This document shows positions 45,895 through 54,808 of a stretch of 64,000 nt of DNA, piece by piece. The notes under the pieces were generated by a model. The model was not told the origin of the DNA, ran no database searches, and saw only the letters and a list, made by a program, of their open reading frames with translations. Numbering within the stretch: position 1 is the stretch's first letter; every line of letters begins with the position of its first letter. A program made the translations under genes and the position numbers. Source of the stretch: Novosphingobium acidiphilum DSM 19966 (GTDB lineage: Bacteria > Pseudomonadota > Alphaproteobacteria > Sphingomonadales > Sphingomonadaceae). Location of the stretch: NCBI RefSeq assembly GCF_000429005.1, contig NZ_AUBA01000017.1:19941-83940 (forward strand). The letters are read 5' to 3'.

Positions 45895-47132
45895 CCGTTG
45901 CGCCCCGCCTGCCTGCGCCAGGTGGCAAGCGCGCCGTCAAGGTCGGCGATCAGATCACCCGGATCTTCCAACCCGACGGCCAGCCGCACGCCAAACCGGT
46001 CTTCGCCATCCCACCCGGCCGGCGGCCAGGCGCTGGCGCTGCGGATCGGTGCCGGATCAACCGGGGTGGCCAGGCTTTCAAACCCGCCCCAGCTGTAACC
46101 GATGCCGAACAGCGCCAACGCATCGATCAGCGCATCGCGCGCCGCCGCAGTGCCGCCGCGCATTACAAAGCTGAACAGGCCGCACCCGCCGGTAAAATCG
46201 CGGCGCCAGATCTCGTGCCCGGGGCTGCCCGGCAGCATCGGGCACAGCACATGCGCAACCTCGGGCCGCTGCATCAGCCATTGCGCCAGCGCCAGCGCCG
46301 AAGCGGTGGTGCGCTGCAGGCGGATATCCATCGTGCGCAGGCCACGCAGCATCAGCGATGCATCGTCGGGCGACACCACCGTGCCCAGTCCCTGCGCGCG
46401 CAGCCGCAATGTGCGGTACCAGTCGGCGCCCGCACTGGCCGATCCCATCATCGCATCGGAATGGCCGCCGACATGCTTGGTCAGGCTCATCACCGCAATG
46501 TCCACGCCGTGCTTCAGCGGGGCAAAGCCCAGCGGGCTGGCCCAGGTGTTGTCGATCACGCTAATCACGCCGCGCGCGCGCGCGATCGCGGCCAGCCGCG
46601 GCACATCGCACACATCCATTGTCAGGCTGCCCGGGCATTCGATCAGCACCGCGCGGGTGCGCTGGCAGATCGCCGCGGCAAAAGCGTCGGGATCGAGCGG
46701 ATCGAACCAGCGGGTTTCGATGCCGAAATCGTGCAGCAGGCCGCGACCCATCACCCGGCTGGGTTCATAGGCGTTGTCGGTCATCAGCAGGACATCGCCA
46801 GGGCGCAGCACGGTCAGCATCACACCCGCGATCGCCGCCACGCCCGAGGGATAAAGCACCGTGCCCGCAGCCCCCGGCTCGAGCATGGTCAGCGCATCGG
46901 CCAGCGCCCATTGCGTGGGCGCGCCGCGCCGCCCGTAATAGAAATTGCCGTCCTCGTTCGACGGATGCGCGCGCAAGGCGGCCATATCGGGATAAAGATG
47001 CGTGCTGGCGCGCCACACCGCCGGGCTGACCACTGCGCCCGGATGCCCGGGTGTTCCGGTCCATTCGGCGCGGCGCCCGGCGGCCGTGACGCGCGTGCCG
47101 GGGCCATGATTGCTGTCGTTATTCCCGCTCAT
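45891..47132 (-). CDS. metC: cystathionine beta-lyase (Cys/Met metabolism PLP enzyme)
   Basis: A 413-residue PLP enzyme of the Cys/Met metabolism family. Landmarks are YGRRGAPTQWALADAL, LYPSGVAAIAG, VIDNTWASPLG and the PLP lysine in SLTKHVGGHSD (about K219). The tryptophan in NTWASP and the YSWGGFESL segment are typical of bacterial beta-lyases that split cystathionine to homocysteine. A gamma-acting role cannot be excluded. Start MSGNNDSNHG at 47130-47132 avoids a 12-residue extension without homology-like content. Confidence 0.92.
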   Translation of the reverse strand: MSGNNDSNHGPGTRVTAAGRRAEWTGTPGHPGAVVSPAVWRASTHLYPDMAALRAHPSNEDGNFYYGRRGAPTQWALADALTMLEPGAAGTVLYPSGVAAIAGVMLTVLRPGDVLLMTDNAYEPSRVMGRGLLHDFGIETRWFDPLDPDAFAAAICQRTRAVLIECPGSLTMDVCDVPRLAAIARARGVISVIDNTWASPLGFAPLKHGVDIAVMSLTKHVGGHSDAMMGSASAGADWYRTLRLRAQGLGTVVSPDDASLMLRGLRTMDIRLQRTTASALALAQWLMQRPEVAHVLCPMLPGSPGHEIWRRDFTGGCGLFSFVMRGGTAAARDALIDALALFGIGYSWGGFESLATPVDPAPIRSASAWPPAGWDGEDRFGVRLAVGLEDPGDLIADLDGALATWRRQAGRNG

Positions 47133-47193
47133 GGCCGCATGCAAAGCAGGATTGGCGCGCAAAGACAACCGGGCGTGGGGTTCTACGCCGGGT

Positions 47194-48039
47194 TTAGCGT
47201 GCTGCGCCGGTCTCTATCGGCAGATCCGGATCGCTGCCCCATTCGGCCCAGCTGCCGTCATACAAGGCAAAATCCTGCTTGCCGAGCAGGTGCGCGGCGA
47301 ACAGCACGACGTTGGCGGTCATGCCCGATCCGCACGTGGCGATCATCGGCCGGTCAAGATCGATCCCGGCGGCGTCGAACGCCGCGCGCAGGTCATCGGG
47401 CTTTTTCCAGGTGCCATCTGCGGCAAACAGGCTGGCATAGGGCAGATTGCACGCGCCGGGGATGTGGCCGCTGGCAAGCCCGGGACGCGTCTCGGGTACT
47501 GCCCCGGTAAACCGCCCGGCGCCGCGTGCATCGACCAGCTGTTCGGCCCTGCTGGCGATATTGGCCAGGACTTGCGCCTTGCTGCGCACCTGGCGATCGT
47601 CGCTCCACACGGTGAAATGGCGATGGCGCAGCTGTTCGCGTCCTTGTGCACACGGGCGGCCTTCGGCTTTCCATTTGGCGATACCGCCATCGAGAAGTGC
47701 GACATTCTGCGCGCCGAACAGCGTCAGCATGAACCAGGCGCGGGTGGACGAATGGATCGGGCTGTCGTCATAGACGACGATACGGCTGCCATCGCCCAGG
47801 CCCAGGGTTTGCATCCGGCTGGCGAATTTTTCCGCGCTGGGCAGCGTGTTGGCAAACGGTGCCGCGGTGTCGACGAGTTCGTCGAGATTCAGAAACACGC
47901 CGCCCGGAATATGGCAGGCCTCGTATTCCAGCCGGGCGTCGCGGGTGTGTTCGGGCAGGAACGCGCTGGCATCGACCACGCGCAGATCGCTCGCGCCCAG
48001 TTCGTCGGCCAGCCATTGGGTGGTTACCAGCGATTCCAT
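47194..48039 (-). CDS. sseA: 3-mercaptopyruvate/thiosulfate sulfurtransferase
   Basis: A 281-residue protein of two rhodanese domains. The N-terminal domain lacks the catalytic Cys; the C-terminal domain has the active loop CGSGMTA (about C236), the form typical of 3-mercaptopyruvate sulfurtransferases rather than thiosulfate-specific rhodaneses. Supporting motifs are VVDASAFLPEHTRDA and YDGSWAEWGSDPDLPIETG. It is the first gene of the minus-strand sulfur run and is divergent from queF across 160 bp. Confidence 0.93.
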   Translation of the reverse strand: MESLVTTQWLADELGASDLRVVDASAFLPEHTRDARLEYEACHIPGGVFLNLDELVDTAAPFANTLPSAEKFASRMQTLGLGDGSRIVVYDDSPIHSSTRAWFMLTLFGAQNVALLDGGIAKWKAEGRPCAQGREQLRHRHFTVWSDDRQVRSKAQVLANIASRAEQLVDARGAGRFTGAVPETRPGLASGHIPGACNLPYASLFAADGTWKKPDDLRAAFDAAGIDLDRPMIATCGSGMTANVVLFAAHLLGKQDFALYDGSWAEWGSDPDLPIETGAAR

Positions 48040-48199
48040 GTCTCGAACTGCTCCTGCCTGCTGCGACCCGTCCTTATGCGGCGGTTTTCGCCAGGCAGTT
48101 TAAACGCTCGTTTAGCACGCGTCGAGGCTGTTTCCCTTGCGGGACGCTTGCCGTTGCGTTTTGTTCGGGGCATGGGCGGCGCGTTCAAAAGGATAGACC

Positions 48200-48655
48200 A
48201 TGGCTGATCTCAAACCCCTGCATCTTGGCCAGTCGAGCGGGCTGCCGGCCTCACCCGAAGCGGCGGTGCTGGACTATGTGCCCAATCCGCGCGCCGGTGC
48301 GCTGTTCCTCGTGCGCTTTGCCGCGCCGGAATTCACCTCGTTGTGCCCGGTGACCGGGCAGCCCGATTTTGCGCATCTGGTGATCGATTATGCGCCGGGC
48401 GAAACGATCGTCGAATCCAAATCGCTCAAGCTGTTTCTGGGCGCATTCCGCAACCATGCCGGATTTCACGAAGACGTGACCGTCGGCGTGGGCCAGCGCC
48501 TGTTTGACGAAATGGCGCCGCGCTGGCTGCGCATCGGCGGCTACTGGTATCCGCGTGGCGGCATCCCGATCGACGTGTTCTGGCAATCGGGCCCTGCGCC
48601 CGAAGGCCTGTGGGTGCCCGACCAGGGCGTGGCGGGCTATCGCGGACGCGGCTGA
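48200..48655 (+). CDS. queF: NADPH-dependent 7-cyano-7-deazaguanine reductase
   Basis: QueF reduces preQ0 to preQ1 on the route to the tRNA base queuosine. The 151-residue unimodular enzyme has the catalytic Cys in TSLCPVTGQPDF with the following Asp, the QueF motif ESKSLKLFLGAFRNH, and HEDVTVGVGQ. An AAAAGGA site precedes the ATG. No preQ1 riboswitch was recognised in the upstream gap. Confidence 0.96.
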   Translation: MADLKPLHLGQSSGLPASPEAAVLDYVPNPRAGALFLVRFAAPEFTSLCPVTGQPDFAHLVIDYAPGETIVESKSLKLFLGAFRNHAGFHEDVTVGVGQRLFDEMAPRWLRIGGYWYPRGGIPIDVFWQSGPAPEGLWVPDQGVAGYRGRG

Positions 48656-48681
48656 CCAGGAACGTAGCGAACACGGAAGGA

Positions 48682-49383
48682 TTACAGCGCCTTGCCGTCA
48701 TCGGATTCTGCCTTGAGCCGGGCCAGGAACGCGTGCGCTTCGGCCACGAGCGCGGGAATGCGGGCGCGGCCTGCGGGCGACTGGATGCCGGGGGGCGCGT
48801 CTTTCAGGTTCTGTTCGATCAGGGCGACCGCGGCGGGCAGGTCGGGCGCGGCAAACGGATCGGCTTTGGCCGCCGGCGGGTCGCCGTGTTCGACCGTGGC
48901 GATGATCCGCGCCACCCCGATCGCGCCCAGCCAGTCCAGCGCATCGGCGTCGTGGATATAGATCGCCTCGGGCGTGATCGCCTTGCGATAATACATGTGC
49001 GTGCGCGTCGCTTCGCGCACGGCGGCGATCTTGGCGGCGGGAAAGCCAAGGCCGATCAGCACGTCGCCCAGTTTGGCGGCGCCCACATCCGAATGGTCGT
49101 GGCTCAGGTCCTTGTCCTCCCACGGTTCGAAGCCTGCGATGTCGTGGGTAAAGGCGGCGGCAAACAGTACGTCGTCATCGACCATGGCGCCATCGGCCCG
49201 GGCCAGATCGCGCGCCACGATGTAATCGCGCCGGCTGTGTTGCCAGCCCCAGGCCGGATGACGAAAATGCGCCTTGGCAAAGGCTTCGAGGCCCGCACGC
49301 CAGTCCTGTGGCGTTTGGGCCGCAGCGGGGGTGGCAAGCGCGGCGCCGATCAGCGCCGCGATGGTCGATGCTGTGCGGTGCAT
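48682..49383 (-). CDS. exported HD-domain phosphohydrolase-like protein
   Basis: A 233-residue protein with a Sec signal peptide (MHRTASTIAALIGAALATPA, cleaved after AAA before QTP) in front of an HD-superfamily domain. Metal ligands are apparent: H in GWQHSRRD, the HD pair in AAFTHDIAGF, H in ATRTHMYYR and D in IHDADALDWLGA. Cytosolic relatives hydrolyse nucleotides. Export of an HD domain to the periplasm is uncommon, and the substrate is unknown. It converges on queF. Confidence 0.82.
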   Translation of the reverse strand: MHRTASTIAALIGAALATPAAAQTPQDWRAGLEAFAKAHFRHPAWGWQHSRRDYIVARDLARADGAMVDDDVLFAAAFTHDIAGFEPWEDKDLSHDHSDVGAAKLGDVLIGLGFPAAKIAAVREATRTHMYYRKAITPEAIYIHDADALDWLGAIGVARIIATVEHGDPPAAKADPFAAPDLPAAVALIEQNLKDAPPGIQSPAGRARIPALVAEAHAFLARLKAESDDGKAL

Positions 49384-49509
49384 TGCCCTGTCTCCTTTGC
49401 CGGCAAAGGACCGCGTGCGGCCAGTGCTGTCAAGCAGTCCCGCAGGGCAGGGGTGACAGTGGCCACCCCCGGGCCTATCTGGATGTCACCCGCGAAGGAA
49501 CCCGATGCG

Positions 49510-50136
49510 ATGCATTTCGATTTTGCCGATGTTTCCGCCACCGATCGCTATCGCCTGATGGCCTCGGCGATCACGCCGCGCCCGATCGCGTGGGTGACCA
49601 GCCAGTCGGCAGCGGGCGTCCGCAATGCCGCGCCCTACAGCTTTTTCAACATGATGGGCGCCAATCCGCCGATCGTGGCGATCGGCATGATGCGCCAGGC
49701 CGACGGCACGCACAAGGACAGCGCCGCCAACGTGATCGACACGCAGGAATTCGTGGTCAACCTTGTCTGCGAAGCCGATGCCCAGGCAATGAACCTGACC
49801 TGCATCGATGCACCTGCCGGCGTTGACGAAATCACGCTGGCCGGCCTTGCCACCGTGCCATCGCTGGGTGTAGCCCCGCCGCGCATTGCCTCGGCCCCGG
49901 TGGCGATGGAATGCCGCGTGTTGCAGACGCAGGAAATCGGCACGACCACGCTGGTGATCGGCCAAGTGCTGCATTTCCATGTGGGCGATGCGTTTTATGA
50001 TCCCGAACGGCGCCGGATCGATACGCCCGCAATGCACCTGGTGGGGCGCGTCCATGGCACCGGGTTCTATGCGCGCGGCACCGATCTGTTCGAACTGCAA
50101 CGCCCGACCTGGGCCGATTTCGTCGGCGAAAAATAG
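49510..50136 (+). CDS. flavin reductase-like FMN-binding protein
   Basis: A 208-residue protein of the flavin reductase-like split-barrel family. Features are RYRLMASAITPRPIAWVTSQSAAGVRNAAPYSFFNMMGANPP, with the FMN-contact RPIAWVT-S and NxAPYSFF motifs, and KDSAANVIDTQEFVVNL. Members either reduce flavin with NAD(P)H or use bound FMN in unknown reactions. The ATG at 49510 follows a GAAGGA site; an upstream ATG at 49486 is less well placed. The aminotransferase follows 38 bp on. Confidence 0.9.
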   Translation: MHFDFADVSATDRYRLMASAITPRPIAWVTSQSAAGVRNAAPYSFFNMMGANPPIVAIGMMRQADGTHKDSAANVIDTQEFVVNLVCEADAQAMNLTCIDAPAGVDEITLAGLATVPSLGVAPPRIASAPVAMECRVLQTQEIGTTTLVIGQVLHFHVGDAFYDPERRRIDTPAMHLVGRVHGTGFYARGTDLFELQRPTWADFVGEK

Positions 50137-50174
50137 GCCATAGCCATGGCGCCGCATTTTGCGCATGAAGGGTC

Positions 50175-51569
50175 ATGACCAGCACGATCCTAGACGCGCC
50201 GAACTCGGCCGAAGCCCGCGACATCCGTTTCCACCTGCACAGCTACACCAACGCGCGCCTGCACGAACAGGTCGGCCCGCTGGTGATCGAGGGCGGCGAC
50301 GGCATCTATGTGATCGACAGCGAAGGCCGCCGCTATATCGAGGCGATGTCGGGCCTGTGGAGCGTGGGCGTGGGCTTCAGCGAAAAGCGGCTGGTCGCCG
50401 CGGCGACCGAGCAGATGAACAAGCTGCCGTTTTATCATACCTTTACGCACAAATCGCACGGGCCGGCGATCGACCTTGCCGAAAAGCTGGTGACTTTGGC
50501 ATCGCCGCTGACGCCCGGCGGGATGAGCAAGGCATTTTTCACCAATTCCGGGTCCGAAGCCAACGACACCGCGATCAAGCTGATCTGGTACCGGTCGAAC
50601 GCGCTGGGCAAGCCCGAGAAGAAAAAGCTGATTTCGCGGGTGCGCGCCTATCACGGGGTTACGCTGGCTGCGGCCAGCCTGACCGGGCTGCCCAACAACC
50701 ACCGTTCGTTCGATCTGCCGATGCCGGGCGTGTTGCACACCGGTTCCCCGCATTACTGGCGCGAAGGTCTGCCGGGTGAAAGCGAAGAGGCCTTTGCCAC
50801 ACGCCGCGCCGAAGAACTCGATGCGCTGATCCAGGCCGAAGGGCCCGACACCATCGCCGCGTTTTTTGCCGAGCCGGTGATGGGTGCAGGCGGGGTGGTG
50901 GTGCCGCCTGCAACCTATTGGGACAAGATCCAGGCGGTGCTGGCCAAATACGACATCCTGTTTGTGGCCGATGAAGTGATCAACGGGTTTGGTCGCACCG
51001 GCACCATGTTTGCCTGCGAAACCTATGGCATCCGGCCCGACATCCTGATCGTGTCGAAGCAGCTGTCATCGTCGTACATGCCGATTGCCGCGCTGATCGC
51101 CAACGACCGCGTGCTGGGGCCGGTGATGGACGAATCTGCGCGGATCGGCACGCTGGGGCACGGCTATACCGCGGGCGGGCATCCGGTGGCGACCGCGGTC
51201 AGCCTGGAAAACCTGCGGATTATCGAGGAAGACGGGCTGGTCGCCAATTGCGCCATCCAGGGGGCGCGGCTGCGTGCGGGCCTTGCCGCGCTGTCGCATC
51301 ATCCGCTGGTGGGCGAAGTGCGCGGGGTGGGCATGATCGCCGCGATCGAACTCGTGACCGACAAGGCGGGCAAAGTGGCGCTCGATGTGCCGGGCAAGCT
51401 GGGCGGCATGGTCAACAAGGCGCTGCAGGACAACGGCGTGATCTGTCGCGCGGTGGTCGATGCGATCTGTTTTTGCCCGCCGATGATCATCACCGCCGAT
51501 CAGATCGACGATCTGCTGGCGGCGGTGTCCGCCTCGCTCGATCGCGTCGCTGCCGATCTGGGCTTGTAA
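50175..51569 (+). CDS. class III PLP-dependent aminotransferase (omega-transaminase type)
   Basis: A 464-residue fold-type I aminotransferase. The PLP lysine is K295 in LIVSKQLSSSYMP, D266 lies in LFVADEVINGFGRTG, and FFTNSGSEANDTAIKL binds the cofactor phosphate. The overall length and the FYHTF-THKS segment match the omega-amino acid:pyruvate transaminase group, which acts on beta-alanine, putrescine or amines. The amine donor cannot be told from sequence. The adjacent OPT transporter, four bases downstream, suggests joint uptake and use of a peptide or amine. Confidence 0.92.
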   Translation: MTSTILDAPNSAEARDIRFHLHSYTNARLHEQVGPLVIEGGDGIYVIDSEGRRYIEAMSGLWSVGVGFSEKRLVAAATEQMNKLPFYHTFTHKSHGPAIDLAEKLVTLASPLTPGGMSKAFFTNSGSEANDTAIKLIWYRSNALGKPEKKKLISRVRAYHGVTLAAASLTGLPNNHRSFDLPMPGVLHTGSPHYWREGLPGESEEAFATRRAEELDALIQAEGPDTIAAFFAEPVMGAGGVVVPPATYWDKIQAVLAKYDILFVADEVINGFGRTGTMFACETYGIRPDILIVSKQLSSSYMPIAALIANDRVLGPVMDESARIGTLGHGYTAGGHPVATAVSLENLRIIEEDGLVANCAIQGARLRAGLAALSHHPLVGEVRGVGMIAAIELVTDKAGKVALDVPGKLGGMVNKALQDNGVICRAVVDAICFCPPMIITADQIDDLLAAVSASLDRVAADLGL

Positions 51570-51573
51570 AACC

Positions 51574-53583
51574 GTGGTGGCAGAGGGGGCGCCGGTAAAG
51601 CCGGTAGAACTGTCGTTTCGAGGCGTCATTCTGGGCGGATTGATCTGCGTGGTGTTCACCGCCGCGAATATTTACCTGTGCCTGCAATCGGGGCTGACAT
51701 TTGCCGCATCGATCCCGGCGGCGGTGATCTCGATGGCGGTGCTGCGCCCGTTTCGCAGCTCGGGCATTCTGGAAAACAACATTGTCCAGACGATCGCGTC
51801 TTCGGCGGGCACGCTGTCGTGCATGGTGTTCATCCTGCCGACATTCCTGATGATCGGGCACTGGGCCGACATTCCGTTCTGGCCCTCGTTCTGGCTTTGC
51901 GCGTCGGGCGGGGTGTTGGGCGTGGTCTATTCGATCCCGTTGCGCCGCAGCCTGGTGACCGGATCGAACCTGCCCTATCCCGAGGGCGTGGCGGCGGCCG
52001 AAGTCTTGCGCGCGGGCGAGGCGACACGCAGCGGCGGCGATGATGCGGCCGAGGCGCGGCTGGGGCTGCGCGCGGTGGTCACCGGATCGATCGCATCGGC
52101 GATCATGGCACTGCTGGTGGGCACGCGGCTGCTGGCGGCCGAAGTTGTCGGCTATGCGCGGTTTGGTGCGGCGGCGACCGGCATGACGATCAACATGCAA
52201 CTGGCGCTGTTCGGCGCCGGGCATCTGATCGGCCTGGCAGCGGGTATGGCGATGCTGACCGGGCTGGTGCTCGCCTGGGGCGTGGCCGTGCCGCTGATGA
52301 CCATGTGGCACCCCGATGCGCATGTGCCGGCGGTGGATCTGGCGATGGACCTGTGGCGGCACAAAGTGCGCTTTGTGTTTGCCGCGGCGCTGGCGGTCAG
52401 TGCGCTGTGGACTTTGGTGCGGCTGGCGCGTCCGGTGGCGGGCGGGGTGGTTTCGGCCTTTGCCGCGCAGGCGCGCCGTCGTGCGGGCGAGGCGCTGGAA
52501 CGCACCGAACAGGACCTGTCGTTCGCCTGGATCGGTGCGCTGGTCGTGCTGCTGCTGATCCCGGTGGGGATCTTGTTGCACGGGTTTATCGCCGGCACGC
52601 CGCTGGCCGGGCTGGAATGGCCGCTGATGGTGGCCGGCGTGCTGTTTGTCGCGCTGACCGGGTTCATGGTCGCGGCGATCTGCGGGTATATGGCGGGGCT
52701 GATCGGATCGTCGAACAGCCCGGTGTCGAGCCTGGCGATTATCGGCGTGATCTGTTCGGCGGGCCTGCTGTCGGTAACGGTGGAGCCGCATCTGGGGGTC
52801 GAGGCACGGCCTGCGCTGGTCGCGCTGGCGCTACTGGTCGCCGGGTTCGTGCTGGGCGTGGCGACAATTGCCAACGACAATCTGCAGGATCTGAAAACCG
52901 GTGAACTGGTGGGTGCGACCCCCTGGCGGCAACAGGTTGCGCTGATCATCGGGGTGATCGCGGGCGCAGCGGTGATCCCGCCGATCATGGTGCTGCTGGG
53001 CCATGCCTATGGCTATGCCGGGGTGGCAGGTGCGGGGCCAAAGGCGCTGGCCGCACCGCAGGCGGTGCTGATCGCGTCGTTGGCGCAGCAATTCATCGGC
53101 GGCACGCTCGACTGGTCGCTCTTGGGCTTTGGGGCGTTGCTGGGGGTCGGGTTCATCGTGGTCGACACCGTGCTCGAATGGCGCTGGGCGCTGCGCCTGC
53201 CGCCTTTGGCGATTGCGTTTGGCGGCTATATTCCCCCCGGTACCATCAGCATCGTCATCATCGGCGCCGTCGCGGGCCATATCTACGAGGCACAGGCCGA
53301 CAAGCGCGCAAAAAATCCGGCGCAGGCCGCGCTGATCCGGCGGCTTGGGGTCATCCTGGCGTCTGGCCTGATCGTTGGCGAAAGCCTGGTCAATGTCGTG
53401 CTGGCAGGCGTGACGGCAGCGGCCAAGACCGGGGTGTTTGCCGTGCCCGACAGCGATTGGCCGCTGGCGCTGGTCGGCAGCGGTTTTGGCGGCTGGGCGA
53501 TGCTGCTGGCGGTGGCGGTGATCTTTGGCACCGTGCTGGGGCTGTATCGCTGGGCCGCGCGTCTGGGACACGCCAAGCAGTAA
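51574..53583 (+). CDS. OPT-family oligopeptide transporter
   Basis: A 669-residue polytopic membrane protein with about 14-16 helices. The start GTG 51574 (or the next codon, also GTG) lies four bases after the aminotransferase stop. OPT-family features include SGLTFAASIPAAVISMAVLR, ILENNIVQTIASSAG, NLPYPEGVAAAEVLRAGE, GSSNSPVSSLAIIG and GGYIPPGTISIVI. OPT proteins import oligopeptides or metal chelates with protons. The specific cargo is unknown. Confidence 0.93.
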   Translation: MVAEGAPVKPVELSFRGVILGGLICVVFTAANIYLCLQSGLTFAASIPAAVISMAVLRPFRSSGILENNIVQTIASSAGTLSCMVFILPTFLMIGHWADIPFWPSFWLCASGGVLGVVYSIPLRRSLVTGSNLPYPEGVAAAEVLRAGEATRSGGDDAAEARLGLRAVVTGSIASAIMALLVGTRLLAAEVVGYARFGAAATGMTINMQLALFGAGHLIGLAAGMAMLTGLVLAWGVAVPLMTMWHPDAHVPAVDLAMDLWRHKVRFVFAAALAVSALWTLVRLARPVAGGVVSAFAAQARRRAGEALERTEQDLSFAWIGALVVLLLIPVGILLHGFIAGTPLAGLEWPLMVAGVLFVALTGFMVAAICGYMAGLIGSSNSPVSSLAIIGVICSAGLLSVTVEPHLGVEARPALVALALLVAGFVLGVATIANDNLQDLKTGELVGATPWRQQVALIIGVIAGAAVIPPIMVLLGHAYGYAGVAGAGPKALAAPQAVLIASLAQQFIGGTLDWSLLGFGALLGVGFIVVDTVLEWRWALRLPPLAIAFGGYIPPGTISIVIIGAVAGHIYEAQADKRAKNPAQAALIRRLGVILASGLIVGESLVNVVLAGVTAAAKTGVFAVPDSDWPLALVGSGFGGWAMLLAVAVIFGTVLGLYRWAARLGHAKQ

Positions 53584-53599
53584 GTAATATTCCTGAGTA

Positions 53600-53670
53600 A
53601 CTTGTCAATTGTAATTTTATTACAACCAAAAAATATTATATTTTTTCTTAATAAAATAATATTATAACCT
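53600..53670. promoter_or_regulatory. AT-rich promoter island with two inverted repeats
   Basis: About 70 bp are almost free of G and C, the lowest GC in the window. It holds TTGTAAT/ATTACAA (53609-53615/53619-53625) and AATATTAT/ATAATATT (53632-53639/53656-53663). TATAAC at 53664-53669 is a -10 candidate. The region could be an UP-element/promoter, a nucleoid-protein binding site, or both, for the beta-barrel gene at 53781. Confidence 0.55.
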
Positions 53671-53725
53671 TGGCGGAATGTGGCTTAGGCCGCGCGCAGA
53701 TCAACAGTCTTGCTGCGGCCAGGCA

Positions 53726-53744
53726 GGGGTGAACCAATCACCCC
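53726..53744 (+). other. leader hairpin before the beta-barrel gene
   Basis: GGGGTGA (53726-53732) pairs with TCACCCC (53738-53744) across a five-base loop. A further 6-bp GGCCGC/GCGGCC pairing lies just upstream. Both fall between the AT-rich island and the start codon, so they would be in the mRNA leader and may stabilise it. Confidence 0.4.
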
Positions 53745-53780
53745 GCTGTGTTTGATCCAGATTCCGTCAAGGGGACACAC

Positions 53781-54683
53781 ATGAACAAGGCATTTTTCGC
53801 CGCTGCGCTGTGCAGCGCGGCGCTGGTTTCGACCGCTGCGCACGCAGATACCCGGTTTGACGCTTACCTGAGCGCGGCCGCAGGCTTTAACAGCGACCAG
53901 AGCGCCGACACCGAGGGCGCCGCCATCGGCGGTGTTGCCTATGACTTGCGCGGCTCGATCGCGATGCCCGTGCAGGGTTCGAACATCGGCGTGCAGGGCG
54001 ATGTCGAAATTTCGGGCACCCCGATCAACAACGTTGGCCATTGGGGCTATGGCGCGATGAGCGACCCGCAGGAAACCGCTGCGCTGCACGCCTTTACCCG
54101 TTCGGACCGCGCGCTTGTCGGTCTGGTGGTCCAGACCACAAAGCTGGGCTCGATGATCTATGACGGCTATGGCAACCGTGAACGGCGCTTTTACTTCGGC
54201 GGTGAGGGCCAGCTTTACCTGCACAATGTGACGCTGTCGGGCCAGGCGACGTATTTCGTCAATTCGGGTCAGCAGTTCGTTTACGATAACGAAACCTACC
54301 AATACAACTCGCACGGCGTCAATCTGGCCGCCTCGGCCAAGTATTTCCTGACGGCCAACACTTCGGTTGCCGCAGAAGGCGGTTTTGAATCGTCAGGCAC
54401 CAACTACGTCGATGGCCCGATCTACAAGCACACCGCGTGGCTTGCCGGTACCAAGGTCGAACATCGCCTGGGCAGCCTGCCGCTCAGCTATACCGCAGAA
54501 GCGACGTATCGTTCTGGCGTGTACAACAACCAGGGCTTCAATCGCGATCATGACTTGCGCGTCATGGTGGGCGTAAAGCTGAACTTTGGCAGCAAGACGC
54601 TGCAGGAACGCGACCACACCGGTGCGTCGCTCGAAACCGTCAGGCCGCTGAACGATTCGTTCAACGGATCGCTCAGCTGGTAA
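53781..54683 (+). CDS. exported outer-membrane beta-barrel protein, family not recognised
   Basis: A 300-residue protein with a signal peptide (MNKAFFAAALCSAALVSTAA, then HA before DTRF). The mature part alternates aromatic and small residues through roughly 12 predicted strands (YFGGEGQLYLHNVTLSGQATYFV, VNLAASAKYFLTAN, DHDLRVMVGVKLNFG), with Tyr-rich girdles, and ends GSLSW with a terminal aromatic, typical of BAM-inserted barrels. A strong AAGGGG ribosome site, an AT-rich upstream region and a strong terminator suggest high expression. The substrate is unknown. Confidence 0.82.
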   Translation: MNKAFFAAALCSAALVSTAAHADTRFDAYLSAAAGFNSDQSADTEGAAIGGVAYDLRGSIAMPVQGSNIGVQGDVEISGTPINNVGHWGYGAMSDPQETAALHAFTRSDRALVGLVVQTTKLGSMIYDGYGNRERRFYFGGEGQLYLHNVTLSGQATYFVNSGQQFVYDNETYQYNSHGVNLAASAKYFLTANTSVAAEGGFESSGTNYVDGPIYKHTAWLAGTKVEHRLGSLPLSYTAEATYRSGVYNNQGFNRDHDLRVMVGVKLNFGSKTLQERDHTGASLETVRPLNDSFNGSLSW

Positions 54684-54740
54684 CAGCAGGCCCGCAAGGG
54701 CCGGAGGTACAAGCATCGCGGTCGCCAGGCCGCGCTGTGA

Positions 54741-54776
54741 AAGAGGGGCGAAGGGAAACCTTCGCCCCTCTTTTTT
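54741..54776 (+). terminator. strong Rho-independent terminator
   Basis: A perfect 14-bp stem (54741-54754 with 54759-54772) closes on a GAAA tetraloop, and its end runs into six T (54771-54776). It lies 57 bp after the beta-barrel gene stop and before the SGNH hydrolase gene, and isolates the two. Confidence 0.95.
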
Positions 54777-54808
54777 GTCCGCCGCGGCTGTAGTAATGCA
54801 ACGGGCAA

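Noticed and set aside
48040..48199. Possible preQ1 riboswitch before queF
   Set aside because: No preQ1-I or preQ1-II core or pseudoknot-like pairing was found in the gap.
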